From Marinomonas sp. SBI8L (lineage in GTDB: Bacteria; Pseudomonadota; Gammaproteobacteria; Pseudomonadales; Marinomonadaceae), in contig NZ_JSEO01000004.1 in assembly GCF_001624705.1 (NCBI RefSeq), positions 1 through 64,000 on the forward strand: a stretch of 64,000 nucleotides of DNA. The letters run 5' to 3'. Below, piece by piece: positions 1 to 8,767 of this stretch (its first letter is position 1; each line of letters begins with the position of its first letter). The notes under the pieces were generated by a model that saw only the letters and a list, made by a program, of their open reading frames with translations, was not told the origin of the DNA and did not search any database. The position numbers and the translations under genes were made by a program.

Positions 1-30
1 AATCTGAGCCATGATCAAACTCTTCAGTTT
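1..30 (-). rRNA. 16S rRNA, 5' end only (partial)
   Basis: The minus strand of these bases reads as the conserved first 30 nucleotides of bacterial 16S rRNA, including the GAGTTTGATCATGGCTCAG primer-site motif. The gene runs leftwards off the window, so only its start is seen. The upstream boxA and promoter agree with this being the head of an rrn operon transcribed to the left. Confidence 0.95.
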
Positions 31-234
31 AAAATCATTGCTCACTCAAATCTTTACTGCTGACTTTAAAACTCGATCCAATCTAATGAATCAAACATAA
101 AGCGTTTTAGTATCGACTCTCGTAAGACTTCAATTTTTTTGTAGTCATTCGAACATCAATTGAATAAACAATTAACAACTCGAACAACTTGCTGAAGTCT
201 CTAGCGAGTGCCCACACAAATTATCTGATTAACT

Positions 235-246
235 ATTTTAAAGAGC
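235..246 (-). promoter_or_regulatory. boxA antitermination element in rrn leader
   Basis: The minus strand reads GCTCTTTAAAAT, close to the E. coli rrn boxA core TGCTCTTTAACA. It lies between the putative promoter at 331-358 and the 16S start at 30, where the Nus-factor antitermination site of an rRNA leader is expected. The remaining leader (31-330) shows no reading frame worth calling. Confidence 0.75.
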
Positions 247-330
247 GTCTGACTTATCTGTGTAAGATAGTGAGTTACTTGGTAACTTGTCGGTGTAGTC
301 TTGTTTGCTACCCCGTGTCAGTGGAGGCGT

Positions 331-358
331 ATAATACGCACATGATTTTTTAAGGCAA
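331..358 (-). promoter_or_regulatory. sigma70-type promoter of the rrn operon
   Basis: On the minus strand a -35 TTGCCT (353-358) and a -10 TATTAT (331-336) are separated by 16 bp. The -10 box sits in the short palindrome GCGTATTATACGC. A related box precedes the tRNA cluster at 2125, which suggests a common stable-RNA promoter style in this genome. The start site would be about 290 bp upstream of the 16S gene. Confidence 0.7.
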
Positions 359-445
359 GTACTTTTTTGAATATTTTCTAATTAATTTGAAATTTGTTAG
401 AGAGCCCAGAAAAGCACCAACCTTAAACTTATCACTAACTATGCT

Positions 446-1093
446 TTATATAGAACAAGTAACACCTGTTCCTTTAAGACCACAGTATCCATTTACGTTT
501 TTATGAAGATATTGCTGATGGTACTCTTCAGCAAAATAATAAGTATCTATCATCGCGCATTCAGTTGTGATCTCACCATAACCAGATTCAACCAGTCCTT
601 TTTGATAGGCGTTTAAAGACTTTTCAACAACCTCTTGTTGTGATTCATCAGTTGTGTATATTGCAGAACGATATTGGGTACCTATGTCATTACCCTGCCT
701 CATACCTTCTGCTGGGTTATGATTTTCCCAGAAGACCTTTAATACTGCATCCAAGCTTGTTAAGTCACGATCAAAAATAACATTCACAACTTCAGCATGT
801 CCGGTTGCTCCTGAACATACCTCTTCATATGTCGGATTTAATGTATAGCCACCAGCATATCCAACTGAAGTTACTGTAACGCCAGGTGTATTCCATAACT
901 TTCTCTCAGCTCCCCAGAAGCACCCCATACCTAAAATGATACGTTCTTCATTTGCCTGCAGGCTTTTTTTCATGTCTTGATTATTTACAGCATGGACCGC
1001 TGTAATTTTCATTTCTTCATTACGACCTGGCAGCGCTTCATTTTGAGGAACAATCGCAGCTTTAATAGCTTGTAATTTACTCTGATTAAACAT
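446..1093 (-). CDS. msrA: Peptide-methionine (S)-S-oxide reductase MsrA
   Basis: MsrA repairs oxidised methionine by reducing the S-sulfoxide, in free or protein form, with thioredoxin as reductant; it acts in the cytoplasm. The 215-residue protein has the family signature GCFWGAE with the nucleophilic Cys58, the YHQQYL motif near the C-terminus, and two resolving cysteines at about 204 and 213. This three-cysteine layout matches E. coli MsrA, as does the length, including a roughly 50-residue N-terminal extension. The gene stands alone: the next gene at 1174 is divergent and the rrn promoter lies on the other side, so it is probably monocistronic. Function is well supported by motifs. Confidence 0.96.
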   Translation of the reverse strand: MFNQSKLQAIKAAIVPQNEALPGRNEEMKITAVHAVNNQDMKKSLQANEERIILGMGCFWGAERKLWNTPGVTVTSVGYAGGYTLNPTYEEVCSGATGHAEVVNVIFDRDLTSLDAVLKVFWENHNPAEGMRQGNDIGTQYRSAIYTTDESQQEVVEKSLNAYQKGLVESGYGEITTECAMIDTYYFAEEYHQQYLHKNVNGYCGLKGTGVTCSI

Positions 1094-1173
1094 TAGGTTA
1101 CCTTTATAATTTTGTTACATTGCATAATGACAATCGTAATAGTGTTACTAAACTATCAAACTGAGAAAGCTTA

Positions 1174-2106
1174 ATGCAAAGAGTCCTTTTTGTTTGGGAC
1201 GCTCGAAACGCACCGAAACACCTTTATTTTTTTATTGATCATTTTAAAGAGATTTGTTCTGACTATGAAATTGAGCCAAGGTTCCTCTCTTTTTGTGACC
1301 AGGATTTTAACGGTATAGATAGATGCCAATATGGTATGCGAGCTTTGTTAAATGCAGTGCATCATCATAATGCCGACATTATCATAAGTTTTGGTAGTCA
1401 ATCTAACCTGCTTGCTAAGCTAATAAAGCCAACGCTAAAAGTGCCTCTTATTTGTAATAACCTACCTGATGAGCTCGAACAATCTGCGAATGTAAAAAAG
1501 AAAATAGATAGAGTAACAAAAACATTTACAGCTCATTGTAATTGGTCATTAAGCTTTAATAGCAAGAGTAATTATTACTTACCTCCTAACATTATCAAGG
1601 ACACACTAAATACTTGTATCGGTATCATTAAAGCAGACCCTATTGGACCGGTTTTAGCAAACCTAGTTCTACAGCAGGGTTTGACCTTTAAATATATTAA
1701 TAGTGAGTCTTCCAATAAAAGATTAAAGAGTCAGTTTTCTGATGTTGATTTTATGATTATCTCAACAGATGTAGATGATATCTATCGTCTCTCTAACTAT
1801 GCCGCTAGCTATGGCATTCCCAGTTTACATGTAGGCCAAAAGCTGAGGACTAAGGCAAGCAAAGAAAAGCATCCTTTCAAAGAAAAGCATCCTTTATATG
1901 AAAATGTTAGTTCTTCAATAGACATAGAGCTTATTAATAAAATTAAAGTTTGGAAGGGGTTCACGAAACCTCAAAAGCAAGAAAGCGCAAATGAAGCAAG
2001 ACACGTACAGTCAATACATAATGGTATAGACAAGTTTCTAGCTGATTTAGGTTTTCAAAAATCCCTTAAATCAATTTATATTGAACCATTTTCAAATATC
2101 TCTTGA
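1174..2106 (+). CDS. Unknown protein, possibly GT-B-fold glycosyltransferase-like
   Basis: I do not recognise this 310-residue protein. It has no signal peptide or membrane segment. An N-terminal segment with VLFVWD, a middle DIIISFGSQSN segment and a later PIGPVLANL segment hint at Rossmann-like halves such as those of GT-B glycosyltransferases, but this is only a resemblance. Residues near 233-244 contain a perfect tandem duplication (KEKHPF then KEKHPL) encoded by an 18-bp direct repeat at 1861-1896, probably recent replication slippage. The stop codon at 2104-2106 overlaps the -35 box of the tRNA promoter, so the gene and the tRNA cluster abut tightly. Codon use looks ordinary. The coding call is solid; the function is not known. 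Confidence 0.7.
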   Translation: MQRVLFVWDARNAPKHLYFFIDHFKEICSDYEIEPRFLSFCDQDFNGIDRCQYGMRALLNAVHHHNADIIISFGSQSNLLAKLIKPTLKVPLICNNLPDELEQSANVKKKIDRVTKTFTAHCNWSLSFNSKSNYYLPPNIIKDTLNTCIGIIKADPIGPVLANLVLQQGLTFKYINSESSNKRLKSQFSDVDFMIISTDVDDIYRLSNYAASYGIPSLHVGQKLRTKASKEKHPFKEKHPLYENVSSSIDIELINKIKVWKGFTKPQKQESANEARHVQSIHNGIDKFLADLGFQKSLKSIYIEPFSNIS

Positions 2107-2130
2107 CTCTCAATTGGCTCTCCCTATAAT
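2103..2130 (+). promoter_or_regulatory. Promoter of the tRNA-fMet cluster
   Basis: TTGACT (2103-2108) and a perfect TATAAT (2125-2130) are separated by 16 bp and lie 14 bp upstream of the first tRNA. The -35 box overlaps the stop codon of the preceding gene. No other promoter-like pair is obvious in the spacers between the five tRNA copies, so this one probably drives all of them. Confidence 0.85.
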
Positions 2131-2144
2131 ACGCACCTCGTTGA

Positions 2145-2221
<77 letters not shown>

Positions 2222-2257
2222 ATTATTTTTCTAATTGGATCAACGCCTTAAATTTGT

Positions 2258-2334
<77 letters not shown>

Positions 2335-2356
2335 AATTTAAACAATCTGTATTAGT

Positions 2357-2433
<77 letters not shown>

Positions 2434-2459
2434 TACAGAATACAATATAGATTATTTGT

Positions 2460-2536
<77 letters not shown>

Positions 2537-2561
2537 TTTAATTCTGTATAGCCTCATTCGT

Positions 2562-2638
<77 letters not shown>

Positions 2639-2665
2639 ATTCAAGATTCTTCAAATATACACATC

Positions 2666-3679
2666 CTAATTAAACACATTCGCAGCAATATCTTCTAACG
2701 CTAATACATTGTGTACTACTTCTAGCTTTATCGCTTCTCTTGGCATTCCAAACACAACGCAAGTTTCTTCATTCTGAGCGATAGTAAAACCACCGTTTTG
2801 GTAGATTTTTTTCATGCCTTGAGCACCATCTTTTCCCATCCCTGTCAGGATTATGGCGATTACATTGTCCATTCCAAATTCAGCTAATGAATTAAACATC
2901 AAATCAACCGAAGGTTTATGACCACAAACTTTTTCTGAATCATCAAGTTGAGTCACATAATGGCCACCTCTTTTGATTATAGTTAAATGCTTTCCACCCG
3001 GTGCCAAATAGGCAGTACCAGGCTGAATAACCTCACCGCCTTTGGCTTCAAAAACATTTAATTGAGTATGTCTATTTAAACGGTTGGCATAAGATTGAGT
3101 AAACCCAGAAGGCAAATGTTGCGTAATCACTATTCCAGGAGAGTCTGCAGGAAACTGCTCTAAGAGCTCACGTATTGCTTCAGTCCCACCAGTAGATGCT
3201 CCAATAGCTATAATTTTAGTCGCCTTTTTATTATTAATAATTTTGGGAGGGGCTTTAATTTGCTTTGGTTTACGCCTCACATTTGCTTGATTAGCAGTAC
3301 GTATTTTTTCTAGTATAAGCCCAGAGTATTGATTGATCCCATTTACAACATCCAAACTTGGTTTAGCGATAAAATCAACTGCGCCAAGCTCTATTGATTT
3401 AAAGGTGGCATCCGCACCCTCTTGAGTCAGAGTCGACATCATGACTACAGGCGTAGGCCTTGCTTTCATGAGTCGGCTCAAAAAGGTAAGCCCATCAACT
3501 TTAGGCATCTCTATATCTAATGTAATCACATCAGGTGCAAATTTATTGACTAAATCTCTAGCCACAAAAGCATCTTGTGCGGTTCCTACTAGCTCCATAT
3601 CGCTAGCACTTTTAATAATTTCAGTCATCAAACTTCGTATTAATGCTGAGTCATCTACTACTAGAACTTTAATCTTCAT
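2666..3679 (-). CDS. cheB: Chemotaxis response regulator protein-glutamate methylesterase CheB
   Basis: CheB removes methyl groups from receptor glutamates and deamidates receptor glutamines, resetting chemoreceptor sensitivity after phosphorylation by CheA. The 337-residue protein has an N-terminal receiver (acidic pair D9/D10, phosphoacceptor D55 in the LDIEMP motif, K106) and a C-terminal esterase. In the esterase the catalytic Ser162 lies in GASTGG, His188 in TQHLP and the Asp in TGMGKDG. A lysine/proline-rich linker at about 135-155 joins the domains. Length is normal. It is the last gene of the ten-gene chemotaxis operon, 24 bp after cheD. Its place directly after cheD matches the Pseudomonas che2 order. 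Confidence 0.97.
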   Translation of the reverse strand: MKIKVLVVDDSALIRSLMTEIIKSASDMELVGTAQDAFVARDLVNKFAPDVITLDIEMPKVDGLTFLSRLMKARPTPVVMMSTLTQEGADATFKSIELGAVDFIAKPSLDVVNGINQYSGLILEKIRTANQANVRRKPKQIKAPPKIINNKKATKIIAIGASTGGTEAIRELLEQFPADSPGIVITQHLPSGFTQSYANRLNRHTQLNVFEAKGGEVIQPGTAYLAPGGKHLTIIKRGGHYVTQLDDSEKVCGHKPSVDLMFNSLAEFGMDNVIAIILTGMGKDGAQGMKKIYQNGGFTIAQNEETCVVFGMPREAIKLEVVHNVLALEDIAANVFN

Positions 3680-3703
3680 AAAAATCCTTTTACTAAGAGC
3701 GAA

Positions 3704-4315
3704 TTAAAATAAATCGATATCTCCAGTTTTAGTATGACTAGAAATGTCCGTTTGATAGACAGACTCCCTATTTACAAGAGGAGCAATGTGGGCAGACTTA
3801 AGCTTTTTAATAAGCACCTTGCCTGTATCGGTAAAGAAGAAAACCTTTCGAGGTTGAGCACCTTGAAGGTCACTACTGTAAACTTCTATATGTTCTTTCG
3901 ATAAATAAAGACGAACAAATTCCGAGTTCTTCTCACCAACGGTTGAATTTGGCATTCCCGGTAGAACATTCGCTCCACCAAAAATTTTTGCCTGTAAATA
4001 CTCTTTCCTCGCCCCAAGCTTCATTAAGTGGTTTATCAATATTTCCATCGCATAAACACCATAACGTGCTGAGGCTGTTAACATGCCAGAGTCCCCTCTT
4101 TCATCAGTCGGCAATAGAAAGTGATTCATTCCTCCAATCCCTGTCATTGGGTCCCTTAAACAAACGGACACACAGGACCCGAGTACTGTAACAATCAGCT
4201 TTCTCTCCTTGGTGGCATAATATTCACCAGGTAACACCTTGATCGCATTTTCATTAAAGTTGTTATCATAAAACTGATGAGAGGCAACATGAACATTATC
4301 GAAATCAAAAGACAT
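3704..4315 (-). CDS. cheD: Chemoreceptor glutamine deamidase CheD
   Basis: CheD deamidates specific receptor glutamines to glutamates and so prepares sites for CheR. The 203-residue protein has the catalytic motif LGSCVSVCL with nucleophile Cys48 and the partner histidine in GGMNHF (His65), both conserved in the family. It lies 14 bp after cheR and 24 bp before cheB. The C-terminus ends in GDIDLF, preceded by a polar and probably disordered tail. The same ending, GEIDLF, occurs in the short MCP-like protein at the head of the operon, suggesting a shared docking peptide. No CheC partner is seen in this window. Confidence 0.95.
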   Translation of the reverse strand: MSFDFDNVHVASHQFYDNNFNENAIKVLPGEYYATKERKLIVTVLGSCVSVCLRDPMTGIGGMNHFLLPTDERGDSGMLTASARYGVYAMEILINHLMKLGARKEYLQAKIFGGANVLPGMPNSTVGEKNSEFVRLYLSKEHIEVYSSDLQGAQPRKVFFFTDTGKVLIKKLKSAHIAPLVNRESVYQTDISSHTKTGDIDLF

Positions 4316-4329
4316 CCAGATGCACTCCT

Positions 4330-5157
4330 TTAAGCTGGTTTATAAGTCGTTTTGCCAACAGCAGAAACGATGTGTGAAAAATAAGAAAAGTTTTCCGAGT
4401 GACCAGCAACATATAAACCATCTTTTGGAAGCAAACGAACCATACGAGTTAACAAAGCTTCCTGCATTTCACGATTAAAATAGATCATGACATTTCGACA
4501 AAAAATAATATTTACAGGCAAGTCTATTGGCCACTTACTATCTAAAAGATTTATCTGCCGAAATTTAACCATTCTTCTTAGCTCAGGCACCACCCTTACA
4601 AACCCTTTGTTTGAACCTGTCCCTCTATGGAAGAACTGCTTCTTCATGGATAAATTGAGAGACTGAATTCGAGACTCGTGATAAACCCCCTGTTTAGCTG
4701 TCTCTAAAACATTACTATCAATGTCCGAAGCGATAATTTCAATGTTTGTATCGAACTTGCCGAGTGCCTCTACAACACTGATGGCAATGGAGTAAGGCTC
4801 CTCACCAGTACTTGAAGCAGCACACCAAATCCGTTTAACTCCTGGTGTTTCATTAAGGTAATCTTTCAATACTTTAAAATGATGCTCTTCTCGAAAGAAG
4901 GAGGTCAAATTCGTTGTTAATGCATTAATGAAGTTTTGTTCTTCATGGGCATTAGCAGCAACATAGTCAAGATACTCAGCAATACTTGATAGATTAAGAG
5001 CTCTTACTCTTCGAACTAACCGGCTATAGACCATAGCGTCCTTGCTATCGGCCAAGTTTATGCCAGTTAGTTTATTGAGAAATACTCTAACTTTTTCAAA
5101 GTCCTCATTGGTATATAAGAACTCATGCTTGTCATCATCCTTGATTAAATTTAACAA
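4330..5157 (-). CDS. cheR: Chemotaxis protein methyltransferase CheR
   Basis: CheR uses S-adenosylmethionine to methylate glutamates on chemoreceptors. The 275-residue protein has the usual all-helical N-terminal domain (about 15-85) followed by a Rossmann methyltransferase domain with the SAM-binding segment ASSTGEEPYS and the FCRNVMIYF motif near 220. Its stop codon is separated by only one base from the MCP stop/start boundary, so it is translated in tight coupling with the receptor upstream. That receptor ends in a pentapeptide of the type known to tether CheR, which makes the pair a likely cognate enzyme and substrate. Confidence 0.96.
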   Translation of the reverse strand: MLNLIKDDDKHEFLYTNEDFEKVRVFLNKLTGINLADSKDAMVYSRLVRRVRALNLSSIAEYLDYVAANAHEEQNFINALTTNLTSFFREEHHFKVLKDYLNETPGVKRIWCAASSTGEEPYSIAISVVEALGKFDTNIEIIASDIDSNVLETAKQGVYHESRIQSLNLSMKKQFFHRGTGSNKGFVRVVPELRRMVKFRQINLLDSKWPIDLPVNIIFCRNVMIYFNREMQEALLTRMVRLLPKDGLYVAGHSENFSYFSHIVSAVGKTTYKPA

Positions 5158-8100
5158 TTAGAATTCTTCCCATTCATCTTCAGATTGTTGAGCTTGAATA
5201 GCTTGTGGCGCAGGCCTTCTTACTATCTTCTCACTCGATTTAGAAGGTAACTTTTTAACACTTTTTAGCTCTTCCTTTTCCACATCTTCAGTATCAGTTA
5301 ATTGAAATGTGGCCACCCTAGAAGTTAGTTGATCAGCTTGATGCTGCATGCTTTCTGCTGACGCAGCTGCCTGTTCAACTAATGCCGCATTTTGCTGTGT
5401 CATTGAATCCATTTGAGTAACTGCTTTACCTATTTCATCAATGCCTGCTGATTGTTCAGCAGAAGCCGCAGCAATTTCCGACATAATATCGTTGACACTT
5501 TTAATAGATGTCACTATTTCTTTCATCGTATCGCCCGAGCGCCCTACTAAAGCATTACCATCGGTAATTTTATTAACCGAATCAGAAATCAAAGCTTTAA
5601 TATCTTTCGCAGCATTCGCAGACCTTTGTGCCAGAGTTCTTACTTCTGATGCAACAACAGCAAAGCCTCGACCTTGTTCGCCTGCCCTAGCAGCCTCTAC
5701 CGCTGCATTTAAAGCTAAGATATTCGTTTGGAAAGCAATGCCATCAATAACACCAATAATGTCAGAAATTTTCTGTGAGGATTCATTTATCGATGCCATA
5801 GTTTGAACAACTTGCTGAATGAGATCTCCACCATCAACCGCCACTTCCGAAGCTTTGGAAGCCAAGGAGTTTGCTTGTTTAGCATTATCAGCATTTAACC
5901 TAACTGTACCTGTCAGTTCTTCCATACTAGAAGCGGTTTCTTCTAAACTTGCCGCCTGCTGTTCAGTTCTGTTTGAAAGATCAGCATTACCTTGGGCAAT
6001 TTCAACAGATGCTGTATTTATCGTATCTGCTGCTGTTCGTATTTCCCCTATAATTCGGGCTAAGTTTTCTGTAGTTTGATTTGAGTAATTCTTAAGTTGT
6101 TCGAAGGTACCTTTATAATCTGCTTCAACTTTTTCCGTTAAGTCACCTTCAGACAAGGCTAGCAATACTCTGGAAACATCATTCAAACCAACATCGGCAG
6201 TTTCCAATAAACGGTTAAGCCCTTCAGCCATAGATAACATAAAATCAGATTTATTTTCTGTACTTGCTCTTTCGGAGAAATTGCCATCTACCGCCGCAGA
6301 GACCAACATGGCGATTTCTTCTTCGGCCTCAACTTCTAATGTTCTATCAAGCCATTCAACAACAGAACCAAGACGAACACCGTCTTCAGAAACAATTGGG
6401 TTTGCTATCAGGCGATAGTGTCTTCTACCAACCTTGATTTGAGAGGTATAACTTGATTGTAATTTTTCAAGCAAGTTTTGCTGATGAGCAGGGTTTGCAT
6501 GAAAAATATCAATATTGCTACCAAGTACGGTGGCAGAATTAAAGTGGGGTAAAACAGCTCTCAAGTCAGACTCTGAGTCTTGCAACATGGCCATTACGCT
6601 TTCATTCATGTAACAAATATTTCTATCTGCATCAGCGATCATAACGTTTGTTGTCGTACAATTTAGAGAGGCCAGGACTCGCGCTGTCTCTTCTTCAGTT
6701 ATAAGCTTTTGTGAAATATCATCCCACTCGATGCAAGAACCAATATGAGCCCCCGCTTCATCCAAAACAGGGTTGGCATTAAGGTTAAAAGTCCGTGCAC
6801 CAATGCTTGTTCTAGATTCAATATTCTCCGTCATTTTACTAAAAGCAGACACAAATTCGACCGATTTCTCTGGGCTCGTCAACTTAGATAAAGGCATGCC
6901 AATCAAAGAATTAACATTAAAGTCAGGATCCCACCGACGAATATCATCTTGAGAGTCTTTAAATAAATCTTTGGTAGTTTGATTTACATAAAACAATTTA
7001 TTTTCTTCATCAGCCATCATAAAAGCAGTAGCACTATTATCAATCGCTTGTTTAATGGAATAATTACTTTTTGCCTCAACTTCAGCCAACTTTAGTTTCT
7101 CAGCCATAGTAGCTAAAGAATTAAAGAGTAAGCCAAACTCATCTTTACGCTTTAGATTTAAATTATGTTCAAAGTTATTATTTGAAATACTATTTGCAGT
7201 ACTCACCCCTTGATTAACACCATTAATCACTGATCGTACTATGGCTAGCCCTAACACCAGACTAACGATGATTAATACTGAAATAAATACAACCGCTTCA
7301 TATAAAAGCCAGTAAGCTTCTGTGACTTTCTCCTCTAAACGCTTTTCTAAAACTTTATTAGTATGCTCAGCGAAAAGGTCAAAATCATTCATCATTCGAT
7401 TCGCATCTTCGAAAAATTGATTCGTCGGATAAGTTAAAGCTTGTTTTTGAAAGATCTCTTGATCAATCAAATTGGCAAACTCTTGAAACTCTCTATTCAG
7501 TTTTTCAACTTCGCTTTTTAGCGAAAAGACTTCAGGATCACTCGAAGACGCAATGGAAACTTCAATATTGTGGCTTAAGAAGTAAAATGAGCTTACGACA
7601 CTATCGATAGCAACATGAAGCAAACCAGCTTGCTCAGCACTGATATATCCCTCGGCTAAAACACCAGCACCAATCCCTCTTAAACGGGCAATCCCTTCTA
7701 ACACTTTGGGTAAGTCATCATTAGATGCAATGACTAAATGATAAGTTTCAGGAGCAGGGTCATACCTGAGATAGAAAAACTCAGATACATTTGGAATCAT
7801 CTTAGAGCTAATTTCCGTAATCATTTTCGTGTGTTGATCAAATGATTCTTTTTGGGAAATATTATTGTTACGAACTTCAGATTTTAATGTTGCAAAGCTA
7901 GATGCAAGAGTACTTAAGCGCTCATTGATTTCCGTGTTAGGCATGACTTCACGGAAGTAAGGTTGAATTTCGGATAAATGCTTAGTAAGGCTTTCAGCTC
8001 TTTCATCAATATTTCTTTTGCTTGAATCTTCATTCGTTAAATAAATTGCACTTGTGCCCCTGTGACCTTGAAACAAGCCTTCAAGTTTCATCAACTTTCT

Positions 8101-8256
8101 AATAGGCTCTATCCCTGCCAACTCTTTTTCTAAAACATCGATGAGCACGACCTCTGTCTTTATAAAGAAGCCTGTTGGTAATGCAATTGCCACTAGAGCG
8201 AGTAAACCAAGTGACAACATTTTTGTTGATAACTTAAAATTGTTAAGCCAGCTCAT
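5158..8256 (-). CDS. Large methyl-accepting chemotaxis protein with two PAS domains
   Basis: A 1032-residue inner-membrane chemoreceptor. TM1 is at about 12-30 and TM2 at about 315-342, enclosing a periplasmic helical domain of some 285 residues. That domain carries a QGHRG motif near 57-62, reminiscent of nitrate/nitrite-sensing (NIT-like) helices, though this assignment is uncertain. HAMP follows TM2, then two cytoplasmic PAS domains (about 400-515 and 525-640), a second HAMP-like stretch, and the signalling hairpin with [23 protein letters not shown] split around its tip. The last residues EWEEF form a CheR/CheB-tethering pentapeptide like GWEEF of Pseudomonas McpB/Aer2. It replaces Aer2 at the equivalent place of the che2 operon. 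Start overlaps cheW by 14 bp. Confidence 0.93.
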   Translation of the reverse strand: MSWLNNFKLSTKMLSLGLLALVAIALPTGFFIKTEVVLIDVLEKELAGIEPIRKLMKLEGLFQGHRGTSAIYLTNEDSSKRNIDERAESLTKHLSEIQPYFREVMPNTEINERLSTLASSFATLKSEVRNNNISQKESFDQHTKMITEISSKMIPNVSEFFYLRYDPAPETYHLVIASNDDLPKVLEGIARLRGIGAGVLAEGYISAEQAGLLHVAIDSVVSSFYFLSHNIEVSIASSSDPEVFSLKSEVEKLNREFQEFANLIDQEIFQKQALTYPTNQFFEDANRMMNDFDLFAEHTNKVLEKRLEEKVTEAYWLLYEAVVFISVLIIVSLVLGLAIVRSVINGVNQGVSTANSISNNNFEHNLNLKRKDEFGLLFNSLATMAEKLKLAEVEAKSNYSIKQAIDNSATAFMMADEENKLFYVNQTTKDLFKDSQDDIRRWDPDFNVNSLIGMPLSKLTSPEKSVEFVSAFSKMTENIESRTSIGARTFNLNANPVLDEAGAHIGSCIEWDDISQKLITEEETARVLASLNCTTTNVMIADADRNICYMNESVMAMLQDSESDLRAVLPHFNSATVLGSNIDIFHANPAHQQNLLEKLQSSYTSQIKVGRRHYRLIANPIVSEDGVRLGSVVEWLDRTLEVEAEEEIAMLVSAAVDGNFSERASTENKSDFMLSMAEGLNRLLETADVGLNDVSRVLLALSEGDLTEKVEADYKGTFEQLKNYSNQTTENLARIIGEIRTAADTINTASVEIAQGNADLSNRTEQQAASLEETASSMEELTGTVRLNADNAKQANSLASKASEVAVDGGDLIQQVVQTMASINESSQKISDIIGVIDGIAFQTNILALNAAVEAARAGEQGRGFAVVASEVRTLAQRSANAAKDIKALISDSVNKITDGNALVGRSGDTMKEIVTSIKSVNDIMSEIAAASAEQSAGIDEIGKAVTQMDSMTQQNAALVEQAAASAESMQHQADQLTSRVATFQLTDTEDVEKEELKSVKKLPSKSSEKIVRRPAPQAIQAQQSEDEWEEF

Positions 8257-8767
8257 TATTATTCTCCCTAATATCTAAATCACGATTACTCTCGTATAGC
8301 CCAAGCTCATCACTTGAAATCAAAGCTTCAATATTAACCAATATAACCATCTGATCTTCTAGCCTTGCTAATCCATGTAAATACTGGCTATCAAAAGCAA
8401 CCCCAAACTCAGGTGCCGGTTTAATATCATTCATTGACAGGTTAATCACATCAGATACACCATCAACGACTATTCCCACCACACGATTAGCAATGTTCAG
8501 CATAATCACTATGGTAAAATCATCATAAGTAACCTGACCGACTTCAAACTTAATTCTAAGGTCGATAATAGGTACAATGTCGCCACGTAAATTTAAAACA
8601 CCTTTAATAAATGGTGGCGCATTCGCTATTTTGGTTACCGCCTCATACCCTCTAATTTCTTTCACTGTCATAATATCTAAGGCGTAATGCTCCTCCCCCA
8701 AAATGAAGGTTAAGAACTCTTGCCCATCCATGATTAAGTTTTCTTTTTCATTTGAAGCTTGATTCAT
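8243..8767 (-). CDS. cheW: Chemotaxis coupling protein CheW
   Basis: CheW couples receptors to the CheA kinase in the array. The 174-residue protein is a single CheW domain with short polar tails. Diagnostic segments are [32 protein letters not shown] and the VDGVSDV motif. Its start codon overlaps the end of cheA by 4 bp and its end overlaps the MCP start by 14 bp, so translation of cheA, cheW and the receptor is coupled. Confidence 0.96.
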   Translation of the reverse strand: MNQASNEKENLIMDGQEFLTFILGEEHYALDIMTVKEIRGYEAVTKIANAPPFIKGVLNLRGDIVPIIDLRIKFEVGQVTYDDFTIVIMLNIANRVVGIVVDGVSDVINLSMNDIKPAPEFGVAFDSQYLHGLARLEDQMVILVNIEALISSDELGLYESNRDLDIRENNNELA

